Notes: a model not told the origin generated them from the letters alone. A stretch of 6,574 nt of DNA from Muribaculaceae bacterium (GCA_023665245.1 JAMPEH010000132.1:1-6574); one strand, 5' to 3'. Positions 1 to 6,574 are shown, counted from the first letter of the stretch. Numbers and translations are program-made.

Positions 1-1
1 C

Positions 2-3000
2 TCCGGCGTGCGCCAGCAGTGGTACACCATGCGGGTCTACCAGGACGACACCGACACCACCCTCACGGGCAACCGCGTCGTGGTGGAGGGCAGCGACCTG
101 ACCCTGGACGGTGTGACCGGTACCAAGCAGACCCTGAGCTACGCCACGGACAACACCGGCACCGTCATCGTGGGCGACCGCACGCCGGTGAACCTCACCG
201 TGGACGCCCGCAACGGCCTTGCGATGGTGGTGCTCCAGGATAGCGAGGGCAAGATCCTGGGCGCCCAGCGCGGCAGCGCGGTGTTCCAGAGCGTGCCCGT
301 GAGCAAGCTGGGCGAGAACCGCTACACCGTCACCGTCTTCTCCGCTCGGGACTACATGGCCCTGCGGGAGATCGAGGGCGCGGACCTTGACACCAAGCTC
401 CAGAGCCTCATCGACAGCGGCAAGCTGGAGGACTGGATGGATAAGGCCCAGTTCAAGAGCCAGTACCACGTGGTCCTGGATTACTACAGCGCTGACGACA
501 CCGGCCTTGTGAGCATCTCCTTGCGGGATACCAACAGCAGCTATGTGGACGCCCAGGCCATCGATCTGGGCAACGGCCAGGTGGCTTATCTGTCCCGCCT
601 GAATGTGTCCACGGTGTCCGCTGGGTACCGCATCACCACCAACAACTCCAAGCAGACTGTGGACGTGCGGATGGTGGCCGCTGACGGCACCGGCACCGTC
701 TCCACCACCCACTTCGCCGCCGGGGCCCGGGCCGAGGGCTATGTGGCCGTGCCCGCTGGTATCAGCCAGATGGAGGTCACTGTCACCTCCGCCTCCGGCA
801 CCGCTACCGAGACCTACACCGTCTACATCATCCGCGCCGCCGCCACCGTGCTGGAGCTGAAGGTGAACGGTCTGAAGATCACGCCCACCATGGGCAGCTA
901 CCGCTACACCGCGCCTGTGGACGCCAAGCAGCTGCGGGTAGAGGTCACCGCCAACAGCGGCCTTGCCATGGTCAGCATCAACAACGGGCCCAAGCGCTTC
1001 CTCACCGACTGGGCGGACATCGCGCTGAATCTCACCAACCTGCCGCCCAATAACACCAAGTCCATCCCCATCAGCATCTACACCTACACCGGCGGCTCGG
1101 ACCCGTTCAACTCCACCGGTGTGAGCACCACCCAGCTGATCGTCACACGGGATACCACCACCTATCGGCCCAGCCAGGTCCGCTTCACCGCGCCCGGCGC
1201 CACCTCCGCTACCACCCTGGCCGTGGAGGGCACCTATGGCCGGTACATGCTGACCACCAGCGGTTCGGTGACCTCCGGCGTGCTGGATGTGGTGACCTCC
1301 GGCGCCGAGCACGAGGTGGTCCTCCACGACTACACCAACGATGTGGACCTGCCCTACACCGTGGACTACAACACCGTGGACGGCAAGCTGGTCAACCGCA
1401 CCTTCCACTGGAACCTCACCGACCTTGACGTCTCGCGCATCTACAATCTGACGGTGTACAACAACCGCAACAACGGCGAGGGTACCTCCTACCCGCTGGC
1501 TGTGGTGGCCCAGAATAACAATGTGGCTCTGAAGGCCATCGACATCGACCGGGGCCAGGGCACCGCCCAGAGCGTGGACATCTCCATGGGCGGCAACCGC
1601 TTCACTGCCGATGTGGACCGCAACCAGACCAGCGCCGTCATCACCTTCACCGCCAGCGATCCCAACGCTACCGTCATCATCAACGGCCGGGAGAACCTGG
1701 GCCAGATGGATGTGAACGTCAACAACCTCACCGGCAGCGGCGCCAACGTCATCGCCACCATCAAGTCCTCTGACGGCACCATGTCCCGGGATTATACCCT
1801 CAGTCTGGCGCAGCCCTATCTGGGCGGTGCTCTGGCCAGTGTTGCCTTCGAGGGCACGCTCCTGGCCGCTGACGGCGACGCCTACTCCGCCCAGTACATC
1901 CAGCCCGGGATGAAGTCCCTGATCGTCACCGCCACCGAGGGCGGCACCATCGAGGTCCGCGACGCCGCCGACGCCACCGTGACGGGCACCGTCACTCCGG
2001 GCCGCTGGAACGGCCAGCTGGATCTGACCTCGGCCACCGCTACCCGCACCGACTACACCATCTGGGTGGCGGGGGAGAAGCGGGCCACCTTGACCCTCCA
2101 GCGCGCCGACTACCCCACCGGTATCCACGAGCTCCAGATCGCCCACGGCTCCACCGAGGTGGTGGCGAAAAATGGCGTCACCGCCATCGCCACCAACGGC
2201 AACTGGCAGCCCATCGCCGCCCAGCAGGCCTACGATCCCGCCGGCAACGCCTTCACCTATTATGAGGCCAGCATTGGCGCCGATGACAAGTGGCTGGAGA
2301 TCGAAGTGGCGGCTATGGACCCGAGCACCAAGATCACCCTGGGCTACAACTTCGGCACCAACACCGGCGACGCCAAGGGTATCCTGGACCAGAACTACAA
2401 CGCCGACCTGAGGGCCGTGTACTACAGCAACATCAACGGCGGCGTGGCCAACTCCGTGGTCGCCGCCGACGGCAAGGGTCACTTCGCCATCAACCTGGAG
2501 AAGCTGACCCACCTGAGCCGCACCATGCCCGGCAACGTGGTCAACGAGTTCACCAGCGCCACGTTCAAGGACGTGTACATTGACATCATCGTCACCACCG
2601 TGGATAACGTCAGCCGGACCTACACCCTCCACGTCACCCGGGTGAACGACGACGACAGCCTGCGGCTCATCAAGGTCAACCCCGAGGACCCGCAGGAGGC
2701 CGCCAAGCTCTACGATAACCTGGGCTCCACCGCCGACGAGGGCTGGCTGGGCAAGCTGGATGTCATCAAGACCGTGGATGAGCTCACCGGCGAGGACCTC
2801 TACCGCGTCCTCATCGGCGAGGTGAACGATAAGTTCGATTTGACCCTCCGGGCCACGGACGACGCCGCCCAGCTCACGGTCAGCGAGCCCGGCGAGTCCG
2901 CCAAGGACCCCGGCGACGGCGACAGCTCCATCGTCAGCGTCCGCTCCATCCCCATGGAGGGCGAGATGCTCCGCTTCGAGATCAAGGTCAAGGCCGAGGA

Positions 3001-6000
3001 CGCCGCCGCGGGCGACTACAAGGTCTCTTACCTCCAGGTCTACCGCACCAGCGACGACGCCACCTTGAAGGATGCCCAGCTCACCTTCGACTTCCAGGAT
3101 TGGACCTACGATAAGGATGCCGGTTCCGCCCAGAAGGGCCAGACCGAGCCCATGACCGTCCACGGCGTGCTGGAAGAGGACAACGATCTGAATCCCTACG
3201 GCACCGACGGTCTCTACCGCTTCACCCTCTCGGTCAAGCGCGATCCGTTCCTGTCCGATATGGACCTGGACGACATTCTGGCGAGTCTGGATGTGAAGGA
3301 CGCCATCGTCACCGCCATCGCCAACAAGCTGGCGGCCCAGGTGGAGTTCGTGGACAACGCCAACCATGCCGTCAGCCTCACCGGTCAGGCCTGGGGCAAG
3401 AATGCCATGGATCACCAGACCGTCCAGACTGGCAGCACCTATACCGTCAAGGTCACCCCGTCCAGCGGCAACCTCTCCAAGGTCAAGTACTACACCTTCG
3501 AGTTCGCCGTGGTGGACCTGGAGCTGGATACCCTGAAGGTGGACGGCGAGAGCTATCTCCACAGCTACTTTGTGGACGATGTGGACGGCGAGGACAAGGT
3601 GGTCTACTACGCCGTGGTGCCCGCTAAGACCGACTTCGTGGAGCTGGAAGTCCAGACCCACAACAACCACACCCTGTGGCCCACCGAGGAGATGGAGAAG
3701 GCCAGCACCCTCACCGTCAGCGATCTGGAGTCTACCGTCCGCGATCCCAACAAGAACGACGGCTCACGCGTCTACCGCCAGACCCAGCGCCTGGTGGATG
3801 AGGTCCGCGACGCCAGCGGTATGCTCATCGGCGGCGAGTCCAGCCAGTTCCAGATCAAGGTCGGCAACTACCTGGTGCCTGGCGACGACACCACCCGCTG
3901 GCTCACCAACACTAAGTACCTGCGTATCTACCGGGCCAGCAGCGAGACCCGGATGCAGAAGGTCATCGTCTACTACGAGGATCAGGACACCGGCGAGATC
4001 ATCGCCGTGCCCGCCGCCTATGATCCCGACGCGCGCCAGTACTCTGCCTTCGTGCCCGATTACGTGGACGTGGCCGACATCGAGCTCTTCGGGCCAAGCG
4101 ACCTGAGCTACCTCAAGCTCACCCCGGGCATGGATGAGCCCGCGCGCAAGCACTACATTGTCCGTGACGCCGATACCCCCGACGACGAGAACGTCTTTGA
4201 CCTGTGGGTCAAGGCCGTGGACGGCACCGAGGGCGAGTACACCGTGGTCATCTACAAGGAGGACAACACCCTCATCAAGGTGGCCGTGGACAACAAGGAC
4301 GCCATCAAGCGCACCGAGCCCTACTACAAGGACGACGGCGAGCACGTGCTCTACGACGCCCTGGCTGACGGCACGGTGACCGCCAAGGTCTACGCCGAGG
4401 CCACCAGCCACCGGGCTCTGGTCAACGCCGGCGTGGTCAACAGCCTCACCGACCACTCCAACGTCCTCATGCCCACCGCCGACACCGCCGTCAACTATGG
4501 CTACTGGTGGCCCAAGACCGGCGACGGTCTGGTGCGCCTGGCTAAGCAGGACTACGTCAACGACTTCGGCGTGCCCGCCACCGAGGTGGCCATCAAGGTC
4601 AAGGCCAATCCCGGCCAGACCCACACCGACGCTATCTACTACCTGCACATTTATAAGAAGGACAACAACTCTGACATGGCGCGGTTCACCATGAGCTACG
4701 TCACCGACCTGGGCGAGGAGGGCACCGCCACCGTATTCCGCACCAGCGCCGGTACCGACTACACCGTTGTCCTGCCCAGCACCGCCGTCAGCGCCACCCT
4801 TACCGGGTATAGCGCCCATCCCATGGCCTCCATCCAGGCCGACCTGGGCGGCGTGAACATCCCCGGCACGAAGCAGGGTATCTACGACATGGCTATCGAC
4901 CCCGCGGCCATGGGCTGGTCCGCCGGCGACGCCCACTTCGACGTCACCTCTACCGATGGCGGCAGCACTTCGACCTACACCGTGCGTATCGAGTACGCCG
5001 ACCTGTCTATCCACGACCTGACGGTCACCGACCACTATGACCCGCTGACCACCGGCCAGACCAAGGTCTCCCATCCGAGCATGAGCTACCAGACCCTGGC
5101 CAACGAGCTGACCCGCTACTTCGAGGCCCTGGTGGGCGACGAGGAGAACGGCCAGTATAACGGCGACATTACCGTGGACTACGACATCCAGGCCCGGGGC
5201 GGCGCCCAGGTCACCGTCCGCGTGGACGGCGGCGCTGAGCAGCCCAGCCTGCCCACCAACTCCCTGGAGATCCTGGCTGAGACCCTGGCTGCCAACACCG
5301 ACCTTCAGACCCTGCGCATCAAGGTGGCCAACTCCGTGCTGGTGAAGAATGTCTACGACAGCGAGCACAGCTCGTTCAGCAACCAGTGGGTGGACTACGA
5401 GGCCGAGTATCAGCTCAACGTCTACCGTTACTCCAGCAACGCTGAGGTGTTGGAGGTCCGCTTCGACTACATCGACGGCGGCATGGACACCGAGCAGTAC
5501 GGTATCTTTGCCAAGAACGAGACCACCGGCGACTACGACATCGATCCCAGAGAGTTCGTGGTCTACCTGCCCAGCGATGTGGACCTGGGCGATCTGACGA
5601 TCACCACCGCCTCCGCCGGCGCCCGGGTGGCGCTCAGCACCAAGCCCTTCACCATGGGCGCTGTGGGTGTGGACTTCACCCGCAATCAGGTGACCATGAT
5701 GGGTGTGCCCGTGGGCGATGACGAGTTCCTCTACGCCTACGTCCTGCCCTCCAACAACCGCGTGGATAAGAGCAAGGTGTACACCATCCACATCAAGACT
5801 CTGGACATGGACCTTGACAAGGCCAATATCACCTATGACAACACCTACACCGAACTGGGCGTGACCATGACCAAGACGGGCCAGGAGGATAACGACGCTC
5901 TGACCCTCCTGCGGACTGTGAACATGCTGGACTCCAGCGACTGCGATGTGGATCCCAGCAAGAACCACACCCACGTCTACGACAAGGAAGTCAAGGTCTA

Positions 6001-6574
6001 CGAGGTGCATCTGGCGAACAACGAGACTGAGACCATCGGCACCACCAAGACCTATAAGGATGTCATCGACGTGGTGGCGGAGATCGCCGCCCGGTCCGGC
6101 GCCAGCGTCACGGTGGGCGCCAACCTCTATCTGGAGCCCGACAACAACCCGGCAAACTCCCTGACCCCCGAGGGCCAGTCCACCACCGGTACCTGGAACA
6201 TCCAGCTGCTGGCCGAGGAGCAGGCGTATACCCTGGTGAAGGTCACCGTCACCGGCGACATCTACGCCGCAGACGGCGCGGACGACTCCGCCGCCCGGGA
6301 CGTGCTGGGCTCCACCGTGGCCAACGTCCACACCTCCAATGCTCTGGAGCGGGTGTTCTTCCTGAAGCTCCTGCGCGTGGACAACGACTACGCTGTCAAG
6401 CCCGGCGCTACCTACTCCTGGGATGAGGCTGACGACATCCATGTGCGCGACTTCTACACCGAGGACGAGAATCCCGGCTATATCAACTACATTCCCGAGG
6501 CGTCCACCTACTTCGGCGTCCAGATCTTCGCCAACTCCGAGTCGGCCAAGATCGACGTCCAGATCTACGACGCT
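2..6574 (+). CDS. Giant repetitive extracellular protein with tandem cadherin-like beta-sandwich units (partial at both ends)
   Basis: A single open frame of 2191 codons covers the window without any stop. Base 1 is the last base of the preceding codon, and the final codon (Ala) ends at base 6574, so both ends are cut off. Seen: strongly G/C-ending codons, regular alternation of hydrophobic and polar residues, about 16 repeat units closing with Tyr-containing strands (YTVTVF, YTVYIIR, YTLHVTR, YLRIYR, YTVVIYK, YLHIYK, YQLNVYR, YTIHIK), one Cys, about twenty Trp, many Asp and Thr. No signal peptide, membrane segment, LPXTG-like signal, S-layer homology domain or enzyme motif occurs in this part. 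Known: the cadherin-like beta-sandwich family (PF12733 type) occurs in long chains in secreted and surface proteins of Firmicutes. Inferred: an exported protein well above 200 kDa acting as a stalk, adhesin or scaffold. Alternatives are another Ig-like or big-domain family or a phage-type fibre. The coding call is near certain, the family likely, the biological role unknown. Internal ATG codons are not starts, because repeat homology continues up to the left edge. Confidence 0.96.
47..340 (+). repeat. Beta-sandwich unit 1 (residues 16-113)
   Basis: This is the first complete unit in view. It follows the closing strand YTMRVYQ of a unit cut by the left edge. It opens around VVVEGSDLTLDG, has the core LTVDARNGLAMVVLQDSEG near residues 65-83, and closes with RYTVTVF at 107-113. 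Length near 98 residues matches the usual 90-100 of cadherin-like sandwiches. Its core resembles that of the unit at 842-1150, sharing GLAMV. Boundaries are judged by eye. Confidence 0.62.
341..835 (+). repeat. Atypical region between units 1 and 3 with helical insert (residues 114-278)
   Basis: About 165 residues separate two clear closing strands, longer than one ordinary unit. The region begins with a likely helical stretch (129-153), continues with beta pattern from QYHVVLDYYS (154-163) through VSISLRDTNSS, and ends with EVTVTSASGTATE followed by TYTVYIIR (271-278). The last 40 residues have the standard closing part of a cadherin-like unit. It could be one unit with a large insertion or two degenerate units. 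Confidence 0.45.
386..460 (+). other. Predicted alpha-helical insertion (residues 129-153)
   Basis: The stretch around TKLQSLIDSGKLEDWMDKAQ lacks beta alternation. It shows Leu, Ile, Trp and Met at helical spacing with charged residues between, split by a Ser-Gly turn, as in two short helices. It sits just after the closing strand of unit 1. Helix assignment is by pattern only. Confidence 0.4.
842..1150 (+). repeat. Canonical cadherin-like unit 3 (residues 281-383)
   Basis: One of the clearest units. It opens with VLELKVNGLKITPTMG, the L-x-x-L-x-V-x-G type start of the family. It continues with SYRYTAPVDAKQLRVEV and the core TANSGLAMVSINNG (317-329), and closes with TTQLIVTR (376-383). The 103-residue length is normal. 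It starts directly after closing strand YTVYIIR and a short Ala linker, with no spacer, as expected for tandem sandwiches. Confidence 0.72.
1151..1513 (+). repeat. Divergent beta-sandwich unit 4 (residues 384-504)
   Basis: About 121 residues between two closing strands. Beta pattern is visible in SQVRFTAPGATSATTLAVEG, in RYMLTTSGSVTSGVLDVV and in RIYNLTVYNN; SYPLAVVAQ closes it at 497-504. The core lacks the Gly/Asn turn seen in neighbours, so membership in the same family rests mostly on position, length and the opening and closing strands. Confidence 0.5.
1514..1813 (+). repeat. Canonical cadherin-like unit 5 (residues 505-604)
   Basis: The best example in the window. It opens with VALKAIDIDRG, runs through NRFTADVDRNQTSAVITF, has the core TASDPNATVIINGRENLG (550-567), continues with VNVNNLTGSGANVIATIKSS, and closes with SRDYTLSLAQ (595-604). 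The order 'v-f-t-A-x-D-P-x-A-T-V-x-I-N-G', then a Gly-x-N-x-I strand, then 'D-G-T-x-S-R-D-Y-T-L' is the textbook form of the family. Length is 100 residues. Confidence 0.78.
1814..2107 (+). repeat. Cadherin-like unit 6 (residues 605-702)
   Basis: It opens with LASVAFEGTLLAADG and continues with YSAQYIQPGMKSLIVTA. The core is TATEGGTIEVRDAADATVTG (643-662), and it closes with the strands DYTIWVAG and RATLTLQRA (684-702). The 98-residue length is normal. It abuts unit 5 without a linker. Confidence 0.66.
2108..2641 (+). repeat. Long beta unit or fused pair, unit 7 (residues 703-880)
   Basis: It opens with IHELQIAHGSTEVV and ends with the standard closing strand SRTYTLHVTR (871-880). The 178-residue span is nearly twice a normal unit. 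In the middle, WLEIEVAAMDPSTKITLGYN (764-783) looks like a family core. An Asn/Gly/Tyr-rich loop follows (785-825), then a Phe-containing stretch before the closing strands. A single unit with enlarged loops or one and a half units are both possible. Confidence 0.5.
2642..3046 (+). repeat. Acidic beta unit 8 (residues 881-1015)
   Basis: It opens with SLRLIKVNPEDPQEA after the closing strand of unit 7. It holds the core FDLTLRATDDAAQLTVSEPGE (945-965, given here as landmarks F945, L949, A951 and V960), then an acidic Gly/Ser/Asp stretch with DPGDGDSS at 969-976. It closes with FEIKVKAED (992-1000) and YLQVYR (1010-1015). This is the first unit here with the I-K-V plus V-Y-R closing pair that recurs downstream. 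Confidence 0.55.
3047..3514 (+). repeat. Irregular region: short module plus helix-containing unit (residues 1016-1171)
   Basis: A 65-residue module (1016-1080) runs from DAQLTFDFQDWTYDKD to the closing strand YRFTLSVKR. It is followed by a 91-residue unit with a likely helical start (1089-1113), then QVEFVDNANHAVSLTG, STYTVKVTPSSG and closing strands KYYTFEFAVV. The short module is too small for a full sandwich, so either it lost strands or both pieces form one domain. Confidence 0.42.
3266..3340 (+). other. Predicted alpha-helical insertion (residues 1089-1113)
   Basis: The stretch DILASLDVKDAIVTAIANKL has Ile, Leu, Val and Ala at helical spacing and no beta alternation or Gly/Pro breaks. 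It directly follows the closing strand FTLSVKR and the linker DPFLSDMD. Assignment is by pattern only. Confidence 0.42.
3515..3934 (+). repeat. Beta unit 10 with long acidic loop (residues 1172-1311)
   Basis: It opens with LELDTLKVDGESY, a clear L-x-x-L-x-V-x-G start. It continues with KVVYYAVVPAKTDFVELEVQ (1200-1219) and the core VQTHNNHTLWP. A charged region follows (1225-1280) including RDPNKNDGSR, and it closes with SQFQIKVGNYLVPG and KYLRIYR (1305-1311). The extra length over the usual 100 residues lies in the charged loop. Confidence 0.6.
3935..4258 (+). repeat. Cadherin-like unit 11 (residues 1312-1419)
   Basis: It opens with MQKVIVYYEDQDTGE and continues with YDPDARQYSAFVPDYVDVAD, which has the family's 'Y-D-P-x-x-x-x-Y-x-x-x-V-P' type strand-turn-strand. 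The next strand is IELFGPSDLSYLKLTPG. It closes with VFDLWVKAVDGTEGEYTVVIYK. At 108 residues it is of normal length and one of the better matches in the second half. Confidence 0.68.
4259..4660 (+). repeat. Beta unit 12 (residues 1420-1553)
   Basis: It opens with NTLIKVAVDNKDAIK, has the core TVTAKVYAEATSHRALVNAG (1459-1476 region), then a Trp-rich stretch GYWWPKTGDG (1500-1509). It closes with EVAIKVKANPGQTHT and YYLHIYKK (1546-1553). The I-K-V-K-A strand and the Tyr closing strand match those of unit 8 in order and spacing (20 residues from I of IKV to Y of VY/IY in both). Confidence 0.6.
4661..4993 (+). repeat. Cadherin-like unit 13 (residues 1554-1664)
   Basis: It opens with ARFTMSYVTDLGEEG, continues with TDYTVVLPSTAVSATLTGY, has the core SAHPMASIQADLGGVNIPG (1604-1622), then an Asp/Gly-rich segment. 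It closes with STSTYTVRIE (1655-1664). The order and 111-residue length fit one unit. Confidence 0.62.
4994..5428 (+). repeat. Beta unit 14 with two helical stretches (residues 1665-1809)
   Basis: It opens with LSIHDLTVTDHYDPL. A likely helix follows (1696-1713), then strands DITVDYDIQARGGAQVTV and the core turn RVDGG (1740-1744). A second likely helix (1755-1764) follows, then TLRIKVANSVLVKN, and the closing strand EYQLNVYR (1802-1809). The 145-residue length is explained by the helices and a longer loop before the last strand. Confidence 0.58.
5087..5140 (+). other. Predicted alpha-helix within unit 14 (residues 1696-1713)
   Basis: The stretch YQTLANELTRYFEALVGD has Leu, Tyr, Phe and Val on one face and charged residues on the other, typical of an amphipathic helix inside an otherwise beta-patterned protein. 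Assignment is by pattern only. Confidence 0.45.
5429..5797 (+). repeat. Cadherin-like unit 15 (residues 1810-1932)
   Basis: It opens with EVLEVRFDYIDGG, continues with PREFVVYLPSDVDLGDLTI, has the core TASAGARVALSTKPFTMG (1869-1886), then EFLYAYVLPSNNRVDK. It closes with KVYTIHIK (1925-1932). All expected strands can be placed, and the 123-residue length is slightly above normal. Confidence 0.64.
5798..6376 (+). repeat. Long beta unit 16 with helix and Cys/Asp/His cluster (residues 1933-2125)
   Basis: It opens with MDLDKANITYDNTYTELG. The cluster DCDVDPSKNHTH lies at 1980-1991 and includes the only Cys of the window. Strands VKVYEVHLANNE, a likely helix at 2018-2032, the core ARSGASVTVGANLYLEP (2030-2046) and GTWNIQLLAEEQAYTLVKVTVTG follow. 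It closes with RVFFLKLLR (2117-2125). At 193 residues it is the longest stretch between closing strands and may be two fused or degenerate units. Confidence 0.5.
6377..6574 (+). repeat. Beta unit 17, cut by the right edge (residues 2126-2191)
   Basis: It opens with DNDYAVKPGATYSWDE, continues through an acidic stretch and YINYIPEASTYFGVQIF, and reaches the core FANSESAKIDVQIYDA, similar in form to TANSGLAMVSINNG of unit 3. The closing strands lie outside the window, showing that the array continues to the right. Confidence 0.5.

Noticed and set aside
29..31. ATG at the left end as a possible start of the gene
   Set aside because: The frame is open to the left edge, and the residues around it (YTMRVYQ) form a closing strand of a preceding unit, so the gene starts further upstream.
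19..243. 74-codon + strand frame starting at a GTG, rich in His, Arg and Gly
   Set aside because: A frame-shifted shadow of unit 1, which has a clear family core in the true frame.
1489..1782. 97-codon - strand frame
   Set aside because: It overlaps canonical unit 5 entirely, is low in features and has no ribosome binding site or flanking promoter that I can see.
3743..3769. Dockerin or EF-hand-like loop at DPNKNDGS
   Set aside because: Only one loop occurs, the Gly is displaced by one position compared with the D-x-D-x-D-G form, and there is no second copy or flanking helix pair as in a dockerin. I keep it only as a weak calcium-site suggestion.
3570..4106. 178-codon + strand frame rich in Pro, Arg, Ser and Thr
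   Set aside because: It is an out-of-frame reading of the same GC-rich gene; the composition is the usual result of shifting GNC/ACC-type codons by one base, and it has no domain pattern.
3764..6442. Long open frame of 892 codons on the - strand
   Set aside because: It is the in-register complement of the + strand gene, open only because that gene almost never uses TTA, CTA or TCA. Its product is low-complexity Val/Gly/Ala/His sequence without recognisable domains, while the + frame carries clear repeat structure over the same bases.
2..6574. Promoter, terminator, riboswitch, tRNA, CRISPR or insertion sequence inside the window
   Set aside because: The sequence is continuous coding DNA. I found no exact direct-repeat array with spacers, no convincing inverted-repeat ends and no hairpin followed by a T run.

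Overview
The whole window is the interior of one very large protein-coding gene on the + strand. The frame beginning at base 2 runs to the last base (2191 codons) with no stop codon, no frameshift and no visible start. The gene enters from the left and leaves to the right, so its start, ribosome binding site, promoter, stop and terminator all lie outside. I see no second gene, RNA gene, mobile element, CRISPR array or intergenic stretch.

The protein is a chain of divergent, mainly beta-strand units of roughly 90-190 residues. In the clearest units a pattern of the type L-x-x-L-x-V-x-G is followed by a Tyr/Phe-containing strand, then a core of alternating hydrophobic residues (such as RVEVTANSGLAMVSINNG or ITFTASDPNATVIING). 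Each closes with a Tyr-rich strand such as YTVYIIR, YTLHVTR, YLRIYR or YTVVIYK, directly followed by the next unit. This is the usual look of the bacterial cadherin-like beta-sandwich family (Pfam PF12733 type), found in long secreted or surface-attached proteins of Firmicutes and relatives. About 16 units can be outlined. Residues 1-880 have junctions mostly of the V-x-R type. From about residue 990 on, many junctions are [VI]-Y-[RK], often preceded by an I-K-V strand. A few predicted helices interrupt the beta pattern.

Organism: base composition is high in G+C (above 60 percent by eye), codons end overwhelmingly in G or C, and the protein is acidic, rich in Thr, Asp, Val, Tyr and Asn, with a single Cys in 2191 residues. 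With the domain type, this suggests an anaerobic high-GC Firmicute, for example a gut Oscillospiraceae member. This is an inference from style, not from a marker gene. The likely role is an extracellular stalk, adhesin or scaffold, but no anchoring, catalytic or ligand-binding domain is in view, so the specific function is unknown.

One trap for annotators: an 892-codon open frame on the - strand (3764-6442) is an artefact of codon use in the real gene and is not listed as a gene.
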